Assembly (NCBI GenBank): GCA_034401795.1
Contig: CM067366.1
Location: forward strand, 74,132,518-74,196,517
Direction: 5' to 3'
DNA length: 64,000 bases
DNA from: Chaetoderma sp. LZ-2023a
Taxonomy: Eukaryota; Mollusca; Caudofoveata; Chaetodermatida; Chaetodermatidae
Every line of letters starts with the position of its first letter. The stretch's first letter is position 1. A program made the position numbers and the translations under genes. This document shows, in pieces, positions 39,881 to 64,000 of the stretch. The notes beneath the pieces were generated by a model. It ran no database searches, was not told the origin of the DNA, and worked only from the letters and a program-made list of their open reading frames with translations.

Positions 39881-40257
39881 AGGGATACGCTAACGTGAAT
39901 AACAGCAGTGAGAAAAACGATTAAATGTTAGAACAATAGTCAGCGTTTGTATGCGTACTAATGGACTAACGTGGCCTTAAATCTTGTTGAATCACTTGAA
40001 TCTCCTACTAAAGAGCTTTTATAACTATTTATGAGGCAGATTGCTCACTCGAGCTGGCAATAATTAGGCTACAATTTACAATAATGTACCTGTTTCACCA
40101 TGTGATGGTATGGTAAATCGTGAATATCTACAATGCCTACAAATACACAAATAATATTCATATTTTAAGACTTTTTCAGACTTGAAAGCAAACAGACTAA
40201 TGGGAATTTAAAGATACATATACTATCCGATCACGTAACATGATCGTGATTAGTTCT

Positions 40258-40261
<4 letters not shown>

Positions 40262-40318
<57 letters not shown>

Positions 40319-40380
40319 CCTCCCTCCCTCCCCCCTCCCTCCCTCCCTCCCTCTCCCCCCCCCCTCTCTCTCTCTCTCTC

Positions 40381-40456
<76 letters not shown>
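40262..40456 (+). repeat. (CT)n / (CCCT)n microsatellite
   Basis: Two long CT tracts separated by a C-rich section at 40313-40370. Confidence 0.98.
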
Positions 40457-40460
<4 letters not shown>

Positions 40461-40689
40461 GTAGAATAATTCTGATGCGGACATGTTTGTGTGTGCGCGC
40501 GTGCGTGTTGGTGATGGTGTTGTAATGGGTACAACTGCAACTTTTTTGCATGAACCCATGTCAATGATTGGTTCCCGAAGGAACAAACCAGGAAAAATAA
40601 AATAAACAAAATTTAAGATGTGGCTGGGTGTGTATGCATTGCCTGTTTCTGCCTAGTGATCTGTTGTTGGCGGGTGTGTTATACACGGT

Positions 40690-40756
40690 GTGTGCGTGTG
40701 TGCGTGCGTGCGTGCGTGCGTGCGTGCGTACGTACGTACGTACGTACGTGCGTACG

Positions 40757-40789
<33 letters not shown>

Positions 40790-40806
40790 GCGCGCGTGTG
40801 TGTGTT
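40690..40806 (+). repeat. (TGCG)n / (TACG)n microsatellite
   Basis: GTGCGTGCGTGC, GTACGTACGTAC, GTGCG again and a final CGCGCG/TGTG stretch. Confidence 0.98.
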
Positions 40807-41115
40807 AGGCAAGGAGGGTGGGATGGGAATTACTTTATTTCTCTTGTAGGTTGAGGTGGGGTGGGGGGGAAGGGAGGGCAATCTGTGGTAGGCGGTATGG
40901 GTGTGACGGATGCGAAGGACGTGACATCAGAATTGTTATAGGGTAGCAGGACAGAGAGCTTAGACTAGAATGGGGACAAATCTAGCTTGTTAAACGTGTT
41001 GACTTAAAATCATGGAATGGTGATTATTGCTGAAAACACTGAGCTAATTTAAAAGATCACTAATCTTGTGCTACAAGAGGAGGGGCACAGTACATACTGA
41101 AGTTCGGATATATAA

Positions 41116-41516
41116 TAGAGGGGGATCCGTTCCGTCGCTCAAGTATATGACGTCATAATCAATTACGTCAGATGTAGGCTGACGCCACAATTATAATGGA
41201 CGGAAAATACTCCGTCATGAAGCTGGAAAATGCGTCAAGTGTACGAATTATTATATATCTTGGATGGATTTTCTATTTAATAGACATTATTTTGAATGTT
41301 TTGAAACCAATTTTGACTGGGTGTTGTTGCTGCCATAGCACCCAGTCAAATTAGTTCCAAAATATTGTACAGCTTAGGCTACATATATAATTACCTTGAA
41401 AACGGGATTCTTAGAATTCAGGGTTCAAAGTATACAAATCGATATCAACTCACACAAAACGTGGGCGGGGCTTAACTAGACATGGGCAGGGCATAGGTAA
41501 ACTGGGTATCTCAATT
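41116..41516 (-). mobile_element. MITE with mixed A/B ends, reverse orientation
   Basis: GGATCCGTTCCGTCGCTC at the left, TGACGTCA at 41149, hairpin 41285-41365, then GGGCGGGGCTTAACTAGA and AACTGGGTATCTCAATTG at the right. Confidence 0.7.
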
Positions 41517-41734
41517 GTGGTACTGGTTGTTGCCGAAGCTGCAAGATGAATGCCGTCATTTAACACTTGTACTGGCGAATCTTCAGCCTGGTGTTTTGGT
41601 TCCATTTAATGTGCGAACTGGCGCTCATTTTGAAAACCGTTAAGCTGTATTGTTGGAAAAATATAGCTCTGGCAGACAACACCATCTTTGAGTAACAAGA
41701 GATTTATTATTGATGAGAGGAAGGCATGTAGACC

Positions 41735-41852
41735 AAGAGAAGACCATTTTGAAAACTTACCACTGGACTGACTGACTCGGTAAGCAAATGGACATTTTCT
41801 ATGAGAAAATTGAAATGTTCATGACCAAATTCGGGTGTTAAAGGGTTAAGAT
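41735..41852. repeat. Family D foldback, centre deleted
   Basis: GACCATTTTGAAAACTTACC, then ACTGACTGACTCGGTAAGCA and TTTTCTATGAGAAAATTGAA, ending AAATTCGGGTGTTAAAGGG. Confidence 0.55.
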
Positions 41853-42140
41853 CATGCTGGACACTGGGGGAACAGATCTATTATTATGTAGCGTTGCGCA
41901 GGTGGTTCTGATTCTGACGATGAATGCCTGGTCAGTATGTTCAATAGATAAAGCAGATATTCGTAATTAAGCGGTGATATAGGCCTATGTCCAACTTCAT
42001 GAGCATCAGTAATATTGAACATTTTCCAAGGTTATGGTTGTTAATAGCATTAGTAGAAATGCTTACTTCGGGGATATATGTAGTGTTCATGGTGGTATGG
42101 TATTTGTTGCTATTTAAGAGGTCTTATCATGAATTCCAGC

Positions 42141-42541
42141 GTGACGGAATCACAATTTGCACAAATATTAATGAACACTAAAAGCCTTCCAGAAATATTT
42201 GAAACAAGATAGCACAGTAATTATTTCTTCATGATACAAATAAGACAAGCACAATCACGTAGGCGCTAGATTGATAACAATCAAATTAATATTTTCTTCG
42301 ATATGTGCTGTTATATGTTTGTGACGGAATCACAAAGAATAGACAAAGAATTTCATTAAGCATAGAAAAATGTACATTTCTGCTCTTTACACATAGGTGT
42401 GAATAAAAGGGCAGTCATTTTTGTAACCAAGTATCCTGGCTTCTAAAAGAATATAACATTTTGGCAATATAAACATTTATAACAATTTCAGCCTCTACAA
42501 TATGTGTGACGGAATCACCTACGTGATTGTGACGGACTCAC
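42141..42541 (+). repeat. GTGACGGAATCAC motif cluster, left side of the PHD-gene element
   Basis: Exact 13-mers at 42141-42153, 42321-42333 and 42506-42518, plus a one-base variant at 42529-42541 (GTGACGGACTCAC). The first and second are 180 bp apart and the second and third 185 bp. All have the same orientation. Confidence 0.8.
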
Positions 42542-42718
42542 GAGTGCAAAACTATTCACAAAGGTGCGTAAGATAGGAGTGGTATAGTTCAATAGTTCAA
42601 TAGTTCAATTACGTAAATCCTTCCTTTACACGGGAGCACCTCCGAATGGAGTAAAGAAAGTTTAACATCCATTACATTGAATTTAAATTAAATTAATGTG
42701 ACAATATGCAGGACTAAA

Positions 42719-42720
<2 letters not shown>

Positions 42721-42788
<68 letters not shown>
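42721..42788 (+). repeat. (TA)n microsatellite
   Basis: Uninterrupted TA for about 67 bp, between the left GTGACGGAATCAC cluster and the 3' side of the PHD gene. Confidence 0.98.
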
Positions 42789-42791
<3 letters not shown>

Positions 42792-43486
42792 GATTAGGGT
42801 AAAATAGCCAGTGTCAAACTAGATTGTGACATCGGGAAACTACACATGTGACATAATATAATTAATATTACTAAGATTATAACTAGCTTGGTGACATTAT
42901 GATGTCACATTTGTTAGAGGGTCATTCAATATTATGACGTCATGCTGTCCAAGGTAGTTATGCCACACCTAACTTATGCACCCTTTGTGAATACGGCCCA
43001 TGGTTTCTAAGCATATTTAATGCAATAATGTAAGCAAACATATGTACACAAAAAGAGAAATGATATTTCAGTAATTTTGATAAATCTATATGTTTAATGT
43101 TTAACTTTTAAAACGCCAAAATATGGCATTAATCACAATTAAAGAGGTAATGTAATTAAAATCAGTCAATTATCAAATATTATAAGTTCATTTAAGTTCA
43201 TTTTGTAAGTTTATAAGTTCATTTTGTAATTTTATCAAACTCCTGGAAAATACTTCTAAGACAAAAGCCAAATGAAGCCATGTGGTCAAAAGGGGTTAAA
43301 GGCCAGACCGTGCTGTTCAGTTCCCAGCAAAATTGTCGAAAATAAAGAACCTTGCAAGGTAGTTAATGTGGCCACTTTTAAATTTTGGATTAGATAGATA
43401 TAAAGTGAAATTCAGTTGTGTAACCCTAATAACAACTAGATGGATATGAATAAACAAGAAATGATGTCTCCAAACTGCCATCTATA

Positions 43487-45610
43487 TCAGTTGCAAATGT
43501 CACAAATAAATTGCGACTGGTTCCTGGACACACCAGCACATTCAGTGTGACACCACTTATAACATGATTGGCACTGTATCCAATCTCCATTTGAATGGGA
43601 ATACAGTTCTGAACAGAACAAACACTCACAGTCATCATCATCATTAGTGGCAATCCGTTTCTTTCCAACACCTTTCAAATTCGCGTTCCGTTTATTAAGT
43701 GAATCCTTTTTTCTCATTGTTCTTTTTACTGGCGCATCACCACCACCATTTTCTTCGATTGTCGTGTCAGCGATATGTGCATTCCAAGTTTCACCCAAAG
43801 GTTCATTGGCAGGAACGTTTTCATGTTCATTTGGAACTGTTGGAAAGATAACACTCGTGAACTCTTGAATTGCACTGCTATAATATTTCCTTTTAACAGT
43901 CTGTGAATCGGGAATAACGCAGTGTGTATTTATAGTCCCTGGGACAGCAAGTGGAATTTTATTCCAGGCATTCAGAATATCGAGATCAACGCACTTTTTG
44001 TCAATATCATGTTGTGTCATGTGAATAAGCTCGATCTGAGATCCAGATGCTTTGATAGCTACAGTTAGGGATTCAGCATCTTTAATAATTCCCTTTCTGG
44101 CCATAACATGGCGTCGGGCCATCGCCTTCACGTTTCCCCCGAGGGCATCATTGGGGCCCTTCCCATGGCTTGTCGCAAAGTAATTCCATGATAGATCAAT
44201 GTTCAAGAATTTATTGTTCATTATAATCATCAAACCAAATATGAATCTGTTTTTATATTGGCTGCTAGGCCCATCTGTCCATATCTTAACTGTCTTTACG
44301 GTTGGCATTTGATGTAGAATTCGCTCAATCACTGTGGTAGTAAATGCGGTAACTGACTTCTTTTCGTGTTCTCTTGTGTCTGATGCAATAACGATTGACA
44401 ACTTTTCATCTCTGTGGTAGGCAATGACTGTATACAAAGTTACCTGATTTTGGTGCCAATGAGCCGATTGTATCTCGTCCTGAAACAGGCAAGAGTAGTT
44501 TTCTGCAAAGTCCATCTGGAGTAAGCAACTAGAGCTGTCCAGTAACTGGGCTATTTCCTTGTCATCACTGTACGAACTCGCTTGTTTGTCTTTGATGAAA
44601 GCATGCCAAAGAAATTTTGGCATTTGAGCACAAAGTTCATTAATTGCATCCCGTACTGTTCCCTCACATAGAGCTTTTATAACATAGTTATTATGATCGG
44701 TATCCCACTGATGCCAATGTATACTGTCATCTATGTTGGATAGATCACTAATCTTTTCAGTGAAGAGTTTGCTGTCCTTGCATTTTGCACAGTTGTTCGA
44801 CATACACATCTCGTTAGAAATGTCACAGACATACGAAGACAGAAACTCATTCCTTGAATATAACGGAATCGATGGACATGTACGATGCAATGACTCAAGG
44901 AGGAGAACTATATTACCATGATACCTACAAACGCACACATTGTGTGGCATTTTTGATGATAAAAGCACATTTTTTGGCCGTAATTCTGAAAACTTTGATT
45001 TCTGGATGTTGATATCACTATATTTGGCTTTGAATGATTGAAATGCTTCCATAACTGTCATATTTAGATGATGTTTTTGTTCTGTGGTTTTAACTCCATC
45101 CTGACTTTTCACCGCGATGACATCAGCCTTTCCTGGCATTACTATTGATATATCTTCACTTAAATAAAATTCCTTTACTTTACTCATAATGTCATCAGGT
45201 ATGCCATTACCATGCTGAACCGGACTGTGCAAGATACGCACATTAACGACGGGTGAATTATGTTTATCAATGTCAGTAAGTTTTTCAATAACTGCTATTC
45301 GCTTGCTCGGGCTTTTCGGAAGATGCCTTTCGACGCGACACTTTGCTCGACCTAGTGCTGCTGCTGTCTTATATGGAGTTGCTGAACTTCTAGGGAGTGC
45401 CACTTTTAATACATTTTGCGATTTACGTTCACGCCATTTTTGTGTACTAATTTTTGTCCGTTGGCGGAGAGCAGACAGTTCATTTTCACGCAACTGGCTT
45501 CTCACGTCTCGCTTCCTGCTGCTATCTTTCGCCAAATATGCCGAATATTCTGCATTATTTTGGCGAATTCTAGTCCGCCTCTCCCGCTGTCTTTCCGCAG
45601 CCGTCTTCAT
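43487..45610 (-). CDS. Repeat-borne 707-aa protein: RNase-H-like Asp triad and C-terminal PHD finger
   Basis: Intact single coding exon. Residues 1-65 are highly basic and Arg/Gln rich (ERQRERRTRIRQNN), likely DNA-binding or nuclear. A Cys/His cluster with VCVCRYHGN lies near 225-232. The core 361-500 has LLQMDFAENY (D367), VKIWTDGPSSQYKN (D446) and HGKGPNDALGG (D488) with strand/helix spacing like an RNase H-fold transposase; this triad is inference. A basic stretch 629-652 precedes a PHD finger: C663-x2-C666, C680-x2-C683, H688-x2-C691, C703-x2-C706. I recognise this protein type as multicopy in cnidarian and other marine invertebrate genomes, without an assigned function. Upstream, an acceptor (CTTTCAG) lies 5 nt before the ATG and a donor AAG/GTAAGT at 46573, so a non-coding first exon is likely. 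No frameshift or stop, so it is recent or selected. Confidence 0.85.
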   Translation of the reverse strand: MKTAAERQRERRTRIRQNNAEYSAYLAKDSSRKRDVRSQLRENELSALRQRTKISTQKWRERKSQNVLKVALPRSSATPYKTAAALGRAKCRVERHLPKSPSKRIAVIEKLTDIDKHNSPVVNVRILHSPVQHGNGIPDDIMSKVKEFYLSEDISIVMPGKADVIAVKSQDGVKTTEQKHHLNMTVMEAFQSFKAKYSDINIQKSKFSELRPKNVLLSSKMPHNVCVCRYHGNIVLLLESLHRTCPSIPLYSRNEFLSSYVCDISNEMCMSNNCAKCKDSKLFTEKISDLSNIDDSIHWHQWDTDHNNYVIKALCEGTVRDAINELCAQMPKFLWHAFIKDKQASSYSDDKEIAQLLDSSSCLLQMDFAENYSCLFQDEIQSAHWHQNQVTLYTVIAYHRDEKLSIVIASDTREHEKKSVTAFTTTVIERILHQMPTVKTVKIWTDGPSSQYKNRFIFGLMIIMNNKFLNIDLSWNYFATSHGKGPNDALGGNVKAMARRHVMARKGIIKDAESLTVAIKASGSQIELIHMTQHDIDKKCVDLDILNAWNKIPLAVPGTINTHCVIPDSQTVKRKYYSSAIQEFTSVIFPTVPNEHENVPANEPLGETWNAHIADTTIEENGGGDAPVKRTMRKKDSLNKRNANLKGVGKKRIATNDDDDCECLFCSELYSHSNGDWIQCQSCYKWCHTECAGVSRNQSQFICDICN

Positions 45611-45734
45611 TTCTTCTGAAAGTGTAAAAATACTTATTAATGGCTTTGTCGTCTAATATATCATCTTTATTGCTTTAACCCTTAACCCTTAGCACTCTAA
45701 AGTTTTGAAAATTAAAATTTAATTTAATTTCATA

Positions 45735-45835
45735 TTATAGCTGGTATTCATTTTGGAAACAATGCTGCTGAAAACTGTTGCTGGCTACGACAGCAACAGG
45801 GTTCAGCAGCAATTGTTTCCAAAATGTACACCAGC
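45735..45835. repeat. Family E hairpin
   Basis: GCTGGTATTCATTTTGGAAA / TTTCCAAAATGTACACCAGC with inner TGCTGCTGAAAACTGTTGCT / AGCAACAGGGTTCAGCAGCA. Same plan as the family A centre but a different sequence. Confidence 0.75.
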
Positions 45836-45889
45836 CTTTCTTTTCCAGACTCTATAGCTATCTACTTTTCGACATCAATGTGCTAAGGG

Positions 45890-46100
45890 TTAACACTTTT
45901 ACCAGCCAAAAAAATGGCTCTTGCTGTGGTGTTCAAAAGATTGCGAAATGTCCGTTTGTGGGCACATGAGGACATTTCTTTTAACTTTACCACTGGAATG
46001 ACTGGCTCGAGAACCGAGTCAGTCATCTTAGTGGTAAATTTTCTAAAGGTGTCTTCACTTGCCCTACAAATAGACAGTTTCTGTGAGATCGCACGGTTCG
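45890..46100. repeat. Family D foldback in the PHD-gene intron
   Basis: TTTACCACTGGAATGACTGG / CAGTCATCTTAGTGGTAAAT around CTCGAGAACCGAG; ends AACACTTTTACC at 45892. Confidence 0.7.
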
Positions 46101-46225
46101 TGAATGCATTTATAAAGGAAATTGTTTTATTATGAATATCTATGTTCACAATGACACATAATAAAGTATAGTAGTTACTTATAAGCTGATCCTATAATTG
46201 CTTTTAAATGGACACCAAGAGGTGC

Positions 46226-46428
46226 GTGATTCCGTCACATGTGATTCCATTACTTAAAATGTGATTCCGTCACGCATAATTGCAATTCCCAGAGCACCAA
46301 TTACTCCAATATGGTATATTTATTCAAAAGAGTGTTGCATTCTGCTATAGAAAAACTAATTCAGCTTCGTAGACATAAGATTTTGATAATGTTATTCTAA
46401 TTATTTGTAGTAATTGTGACGGAATCAC
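46226..46428 (-). repeat. GTGACGGAATCAC motif cluster, right side of the PHD-gene element
   Basis: The reverse complement GTGATTCCGTCAC occurs at 46226-46238 and 46261-46273, with a degenerate copy at 46241-46253; one copy in + orientation is at 46416-46428. Together with the left cluster this resembles transposase-binding subterminal repeats, mostly inverted between ends. Confidence 0.75.
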
Positions 46429-46429
46429 A

Positions 46430-47817
46430 AAAATTTGTACACAATGTATTTATTTTAATACCACATTTCGTCATTGTCTCTTATTTAACCATGCTCTCTC
46501 ACTAAGATGAAATATATGTCATCATGTAGCCTAGATATTCATAATTATAATGATACCAATGATGCATACTTACCTTAACTCCCGAAAACAGATGGTTGTA
46601 GATTTTAAATCACGTTTATTAGCAAAATTTGCACGCTGCAGCAGACGCTAAAACAATGCATTATGACGTCAGAAAGGACCGCACAAAATGAATTTAAAGC
46701 TGATGTATTGCATGAATTAAAAAAAATACGTAAGATTATGCATTTCTCTTGCATAAAATATTAGTATTGTTGGGGTAAGCAGCATTTAATTATTTTGGGT
46801 TCGTGTCTGTATTTTCGTGGAATTCATGTTATATTTTCTTGGTTGGACGCAGGACCTATGTTCGTTGGTCTGTCTGGGGATGCAGCCTCGTCATCCCTAT
46901 GGCAGACCCTAGAGGTAGGTGGTTCGGGGTGGGTAGGCTACCCCCTAAAAGTGTTGAAAATTATATGCTTTGAAAACTTATCTCGCGCGTTGTGAGTGAC
47001 ACAAGAAAATTTAATGGAGAGGCTGTGATATACCCTCGTAAAAATAAACTTTGAATTGAATTCAGGAGTTCAACTGAAGTGTAGTCTCGTAAATAAGATA
47101 TCTAATCAAGAACCTGATAACATATTTTGTTTTACGACCTACCTGAGTAGCTCGTATTTCTTCAAATATTCAGTGCCATAACACAGCCACTAAATACGTT
47201 GTCCGCATATGCATGCCGTGCCCACTAAATGACCTGCCAATTGTGAAAATATAACCGTTGACTTTCCGCAGGTATTGCATAGACGTAGAAACATGGGTGG
47301 GCACGGGGTGGGAGCGATATCCAAATTCCACCCTCCCCCTCCCCCCCAACAGGGGTTTTCCCAACCTTAATAGTTCCCCATAGCGCCTTAGGTTTTGGCC
47401 CCATCCATTCTTCAGCCCAGGTCCAAGTATGTTCCTACATCCCTATATTGTAAGACGGGGAGGTGGGTACTAACACCTAGATGCCACCCTTTGAACTATG
47501 TCTATCCATATGTTCTAGATTATAATAACGTATGCAGTTGCTGGTACTTATAGGCCTACATAAAACTCGATTGTTCGAATTAAATAAAAGGACTAAGAGG
47601 TTTTCTGTGGGGCTTAATATCTCACCGTTTTTATCTAACCTTGCTTACGATAAAGACTTGCCTTTCCAGGAACAAATGTCCACTGGTGCTCGTCACGCGG
47701 CCAAACATCCCGTGAACGACACAATTATATGCGGTGTCTACTTACTTACTTGATTTGAATCCTGATTAGCATGTGTCGCGTGCTCTGAAGGCGGGTTAGT
47801 TTGTCGCGGGTGGGTTA
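46430..47817. other. No protein gene recognised; putative first exon of the PHD gene
   Basis: The minus-strand donor at 46573 implies a non-coding exon to its right (about 46574-46680). Beyond that, a C-rich tract at 47320-47348 and AT-rich sequence without family resemblance. Confidence 0.4.
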
Positions 47818-48045
47818 ACCCTTTGATGACGAAGCCGACCAAAACCGGCCTCTGCAGTGATCTTGAGAAATGTCCATTGACAGGCCATGTGAAGACTATT
47901 TTTGAAAATTTACCGCTGGAATGACTGGCTCGGTAATCGAGCCAGTCATTCCAGTGGTAAATTTTCAAAAATAGTCTTCACTTGGCCTGTAAATGGACAT
48001 TGATGAAGCAAATATTTTTGATTTTTTGACAAAATTTAAAAGGTT
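47818..48045. repeat. Family D foldback, best copy
   Basis: Long near-perfect palindrome: GAAGACTATTTTTGAAAATT / AATTTTCAAAAATAGTCTTC around GGCTCGGTAATCGAGCC; ends AACCCTTTGATG and AAAGGTTAAAGTG. Confidence 0.85.
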
Positions 48046-48139
48046 AAAGTGTCCGAAATACGCTTTTCTATGTGATTGTGGGTTTGTGTTGTTCTTATCA
48101 TTTCCCTAATTGTTTCATTTCTAATACTGTCTCTTCTGG

Positions 48140-48276
48140 AGCTAATTCCAAAGGGGATTTAAGTACGATAATCTACTTAAGTACAGCGTAAATATCAAAT
48201 GAAGCATTCTGATTGGTCTATTTTCTACTTTACGACAGGACGTAACTTACGCACCTTTGTGAAACTGGCCCCACGT
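48140..48276. repeat. Family C-like MITE end fragment
   Basis: GTAACTTACGCACCTTTGTG then AAACTGGCCCC, like the family C terminus; a similar fragment lies at 42948-43000 (CACCCTTTGTGAATACGGCC). Confidence 0.45.
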
Positions 48277-48805
48277 CTTATTTACTGCCCTTCTCAAACA
48301 TTTCATTTCGCATGCGGAGTAGCCACTATAGCACTATGAACCTAAGAATCAGGTGCAAAGTTTCCGAAATTCTTACTGTCGGCCCTTGGAACTATCAAGT
48401 GCCATGTTGTTTTAATGCACCGGGAAGCATCCGTGTCATCCACCCCGTCGATATAGGTTACTCCTGTTAGGATTGTGAGAGAGCTAGTGTCACGTTTCGA
48501 GCCTCATGGTGCTGTGGACCCATGAGGGCTGTGTGATTTGGCCAATCGCCACATCAGTCTTATAGGTGTGGCATCTATGCGTGTTTCTTGAAGTTACACA
48601 GGGACCGCAAAAATTAAGACACAGTTCTTTGTGTCAGTTTCGGGGCCCTGAAACTTTGGAATCCCTGCGCAAATGCACTTGTTGAACTGCCTTAAGTTCG
48701 GCTCTGAATATAGGATATACATAACATGTTTATTAATAGTCGTATATAATAAGCTGTTTTATTCTCTTTGGGCATACCCATCTTCACAATGAATATGCAC
48801 CTTTA

Positions 48806-49012
48806 ACCTTTTAGCCCTGAAATTTGTTCCAGGAAATTTCAAATTTCTGATAGAAAATGTTAATATGCCGACCAATAGATTCTTTTGGTTACCGAGTCAG
48901 TCATTCTTGTGATAAATTTTCAAAACTAGTCTTCTCTTGGTCAGCAAACGGACATTTCTTAGGACCACTAGAGAAGCTATTTTTGGCCGGTTTGAATGTT
49001 AAAGTGTTAGCG
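48806..49012. repeat. Family D foldback upstream of the amylase promoter, one arm degraded
   Basis: TACCGAGTCAGTCATTCTTG, TTTTCAAAACTAGTCTTCTC, GGACATTTCTTAG and the end GTTAAAGTGTTA; about 340 bp upstream of the TATA box. Confidence 0.6.
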
Positions 49013-49346
49013 TGCCCATACAAACGCCGGATTTTCGTCCATCTGAGAAGAATCACAATACTAGCCTTAGCCACACGTGGGCGGTGATCAATCGAATCGG
49101 TCTGAATAAATGTAATCATTTTCAAAATGTGGGTTAGCAGTCCATCGCAGTGGCCTGACGTTTGGTGCGTGTAGATTCTCCTAACCTTCAATATATGAAG
49201 AACTTATTGACCTTCTTGAATGGACATGTTTAGAGGACGTGGCAATCTGATTTCTCCGAATGTCTCTCTCCAACAAGACCGCGGTTAATAAATCAACATA
49301 CACATTGTTCCAAGATAAGAAGTTCACCCTCCGTCGTATGTAGCCA

Positions 49347-49354
49347 TATATAAG
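49347..49354 (+). promoter_or_regulatory. TATA box of the complete amylase gene
   Basis: TATATAAG lies 81 bp upstream of the signal-peptide ATG. Transcription would be expected to start about 30 bp downstream, near 49378-49385, giving a 5' leader of about 45 nt with no upstream ATG. No other core element was identified. Confidence 0.6.
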
Positions 49355-49427
49355 AGGTATGGTTAGCATATAGGTTAGTCTCGTCTAGTTTGTCCGAGTG
49401 TTGCGCAGAACTCCAGGTTGTCCAAAG

Positions 49428-63105
<13,678 letters not shown>

Positions 63106-63148
63106 GAATTTGATAAAAATTCATTGAAATGTATTGATGTATATTCGG

Positions 63149-63154
63149 AATAAA
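63149..63154 (+). promoter_or_regulatory. Polyadenylation signal of the complete amylase gene
   Basis: AATAAA 44 bp after the stop. The following ~150 bp still resemble the 3' flank of the left amylase gene (7719-7860), so the duplication extended past the coding end. Confidence 0.65.
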
Positions 63155-63404
63155 TTGTTTAGCATGAACAGGTAACGATTGTGTTGATATTACTATTGTG
63201 CCAACCCATCACATTAATTACCAACATCAACACAAGTAATGCACCGTGACGCCAAGATGATCTCATTAGCACCGCAAATCGAATCTATCATGCATCAAAT
63301 TGTGATTACCATCCCCTTACAAGATAATAATTCTAGAAGCCACAGCATGCTGATCGCTGGAAGCATCAAGCCATTGACCACTTCTATCATGAGTAATATA
63401 ATGG

Positions 63405-63796
63405 CGTAAAGGAGAAATCCGGTTTTAGCTATGCCCCGTCTACCCGTAGCTAATCCCCTCAAACACTACGCCGCGTTGGGATCGATCGATCCCTGAACTG
63501 CCTGACTATCAATTTCCAGAAAACTCTACAGGTAAGCTTTTGAATATTTTGAAACCTATTTGCCTATGTCAGCAACAGCGCCACAGCCCCCAGTCAAATT
63601 AGTTTCAAAATATCAACAGTATCTTTGTTAAATAGTAAAGACATATAATTCATACAACGCTTAGTCTGTCATCAATTTATCGTTCGTAACGAACTTATCT
63701 ACGTCATTCATAATGGCATTGGTTATGACTTCATCCTGCACGTCACGTAGGTGTTATGACGTCATACGATTGATGGATAAACACGGTCCATTGGGA
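63405..63796 (+). mobile_element. Family A MITE downstream of the amylase gene
   Basis: GGAGAAATCCGGTTTTAGCT start, imperfect hairpin 63535-63620, GATGGATAAACACGGTCCAT end. Confidence 0.75.
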
Positions 63797-64000
63797 AGCA
63801 AGCACAACCTTTCAGTCGCATTGTTTACTCAAAGGGAGTTAACAAGACCCTGCCATTTACATAATATGCTTCATTAATATTTTGATCTAGAATATCCAAG
63901 CCGTTTATCATGGAGAACGCTATGTTGAGCCGTGTTGAAACAATTCTACTTGGAACTGATCCTGTTAAATCAGTTTCAGGGTATTCATCAGCGTGGTTGT

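Larger units (their letters stand above)
45616..46573 (-). other. Predicted 5' UTR intron of the PHD-finger gene
   Basis: On the minus strand the donor GTAAGTATGC (46573-46564) and acceptor TTTACACTTTCAG (ending 45616) bound a 958 bp intron just upstream of the ATG. It contains a family E hairpin (about 45735-45835), a family D foldback (45890-46100) and four copies or variants of the GTGACGGAATCAC motif. Confidence 0.5.

Noticed and set aside
40197..40609. Frames rich in alternating Glu-Arg or Ser-Leu
   Set aside because: Translation of the (CT)n microsatellite.

Overview
The window is animal nuclear DNA: AT-rich, GT-AG introns, dense DNA-transposon debris, long microsatellites. The secreted chloride-type alpha-amylase with a long C-terminal extension, and repeat-borne genes typical of marine invertebrates, suggest a marine invertebrate such as a mollusc. 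That assignment is inference.

Two paralogous alpha-amylase genes lie head to tail on the + strand. Of the left one, only the last three coding exons are inside (5520-7718); its catalytic exons must lie beyond the left edge. The right one is complete: TATA box at 49347, signal-peptide exon at 49428, eight coding exons to the stop at 63105, and an AATAAA signal at 63149. The exons join in phase to 694 codons with all catalytic, calcium and chloride residues that I can check. The last three exons of the two genes have the same splice phases, and the last two have identical lengths (232 and 247 bp) and near-identical protein.

Nearly everything else is mobile or repetitive. (i) Two related, decayed members of a repeat-borne gene family (GCDT motif, aspartate-rich nuclease-like motif, Cys-rich CXC domain) lie at about 1556-4870 and 23631-24993, both on the minus strand. 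The second sits in a 2.8 kb element with ~200 bp terminal inverted repeats (23106-25910), inserted into a satellite-like array. (ii) An intact 707-codon gene on the minus strand (43487-45610) has an RNase-H-like Asp triad and a C-terminal PHD finger; its flanks and intron carry a recurring 13-mer, GTGACGGAATCAC. (iii) Decayed non-LTR retrotransposon (14377-17723), Ty3/gypsy fragment (29850-30230) and Tc1/mariner transposase (54600-55915). (iv) Several MITE or foldback families, named A to E here, fill the introns and spacers. Families A and B have a central hairpin and CRE-like TGACGTCA sites. (v) Minisatellites, including a 22-bp array grown inside a family B MITE (7890-9415) and a 28-bp array duplicated in tandem (33100-37480).

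Layout: 1-5 kb decayed family gene; 5.5-7.8 kb end of amylase 1; 7.9-13.4 kb minisatellites and microsatellites; 14-18 kb LINE; 18-32 kb MITEs, satellite, TIR element, gypsy debris; 33-37.8 kb duplicated minisatellite; 38-42 kb MITEs and microsatellites; 42-46.6 kb PHD gene element; 49.3-63.2 kb amylase 2. No tRNA, rRNA or CRISPR array was recognised.
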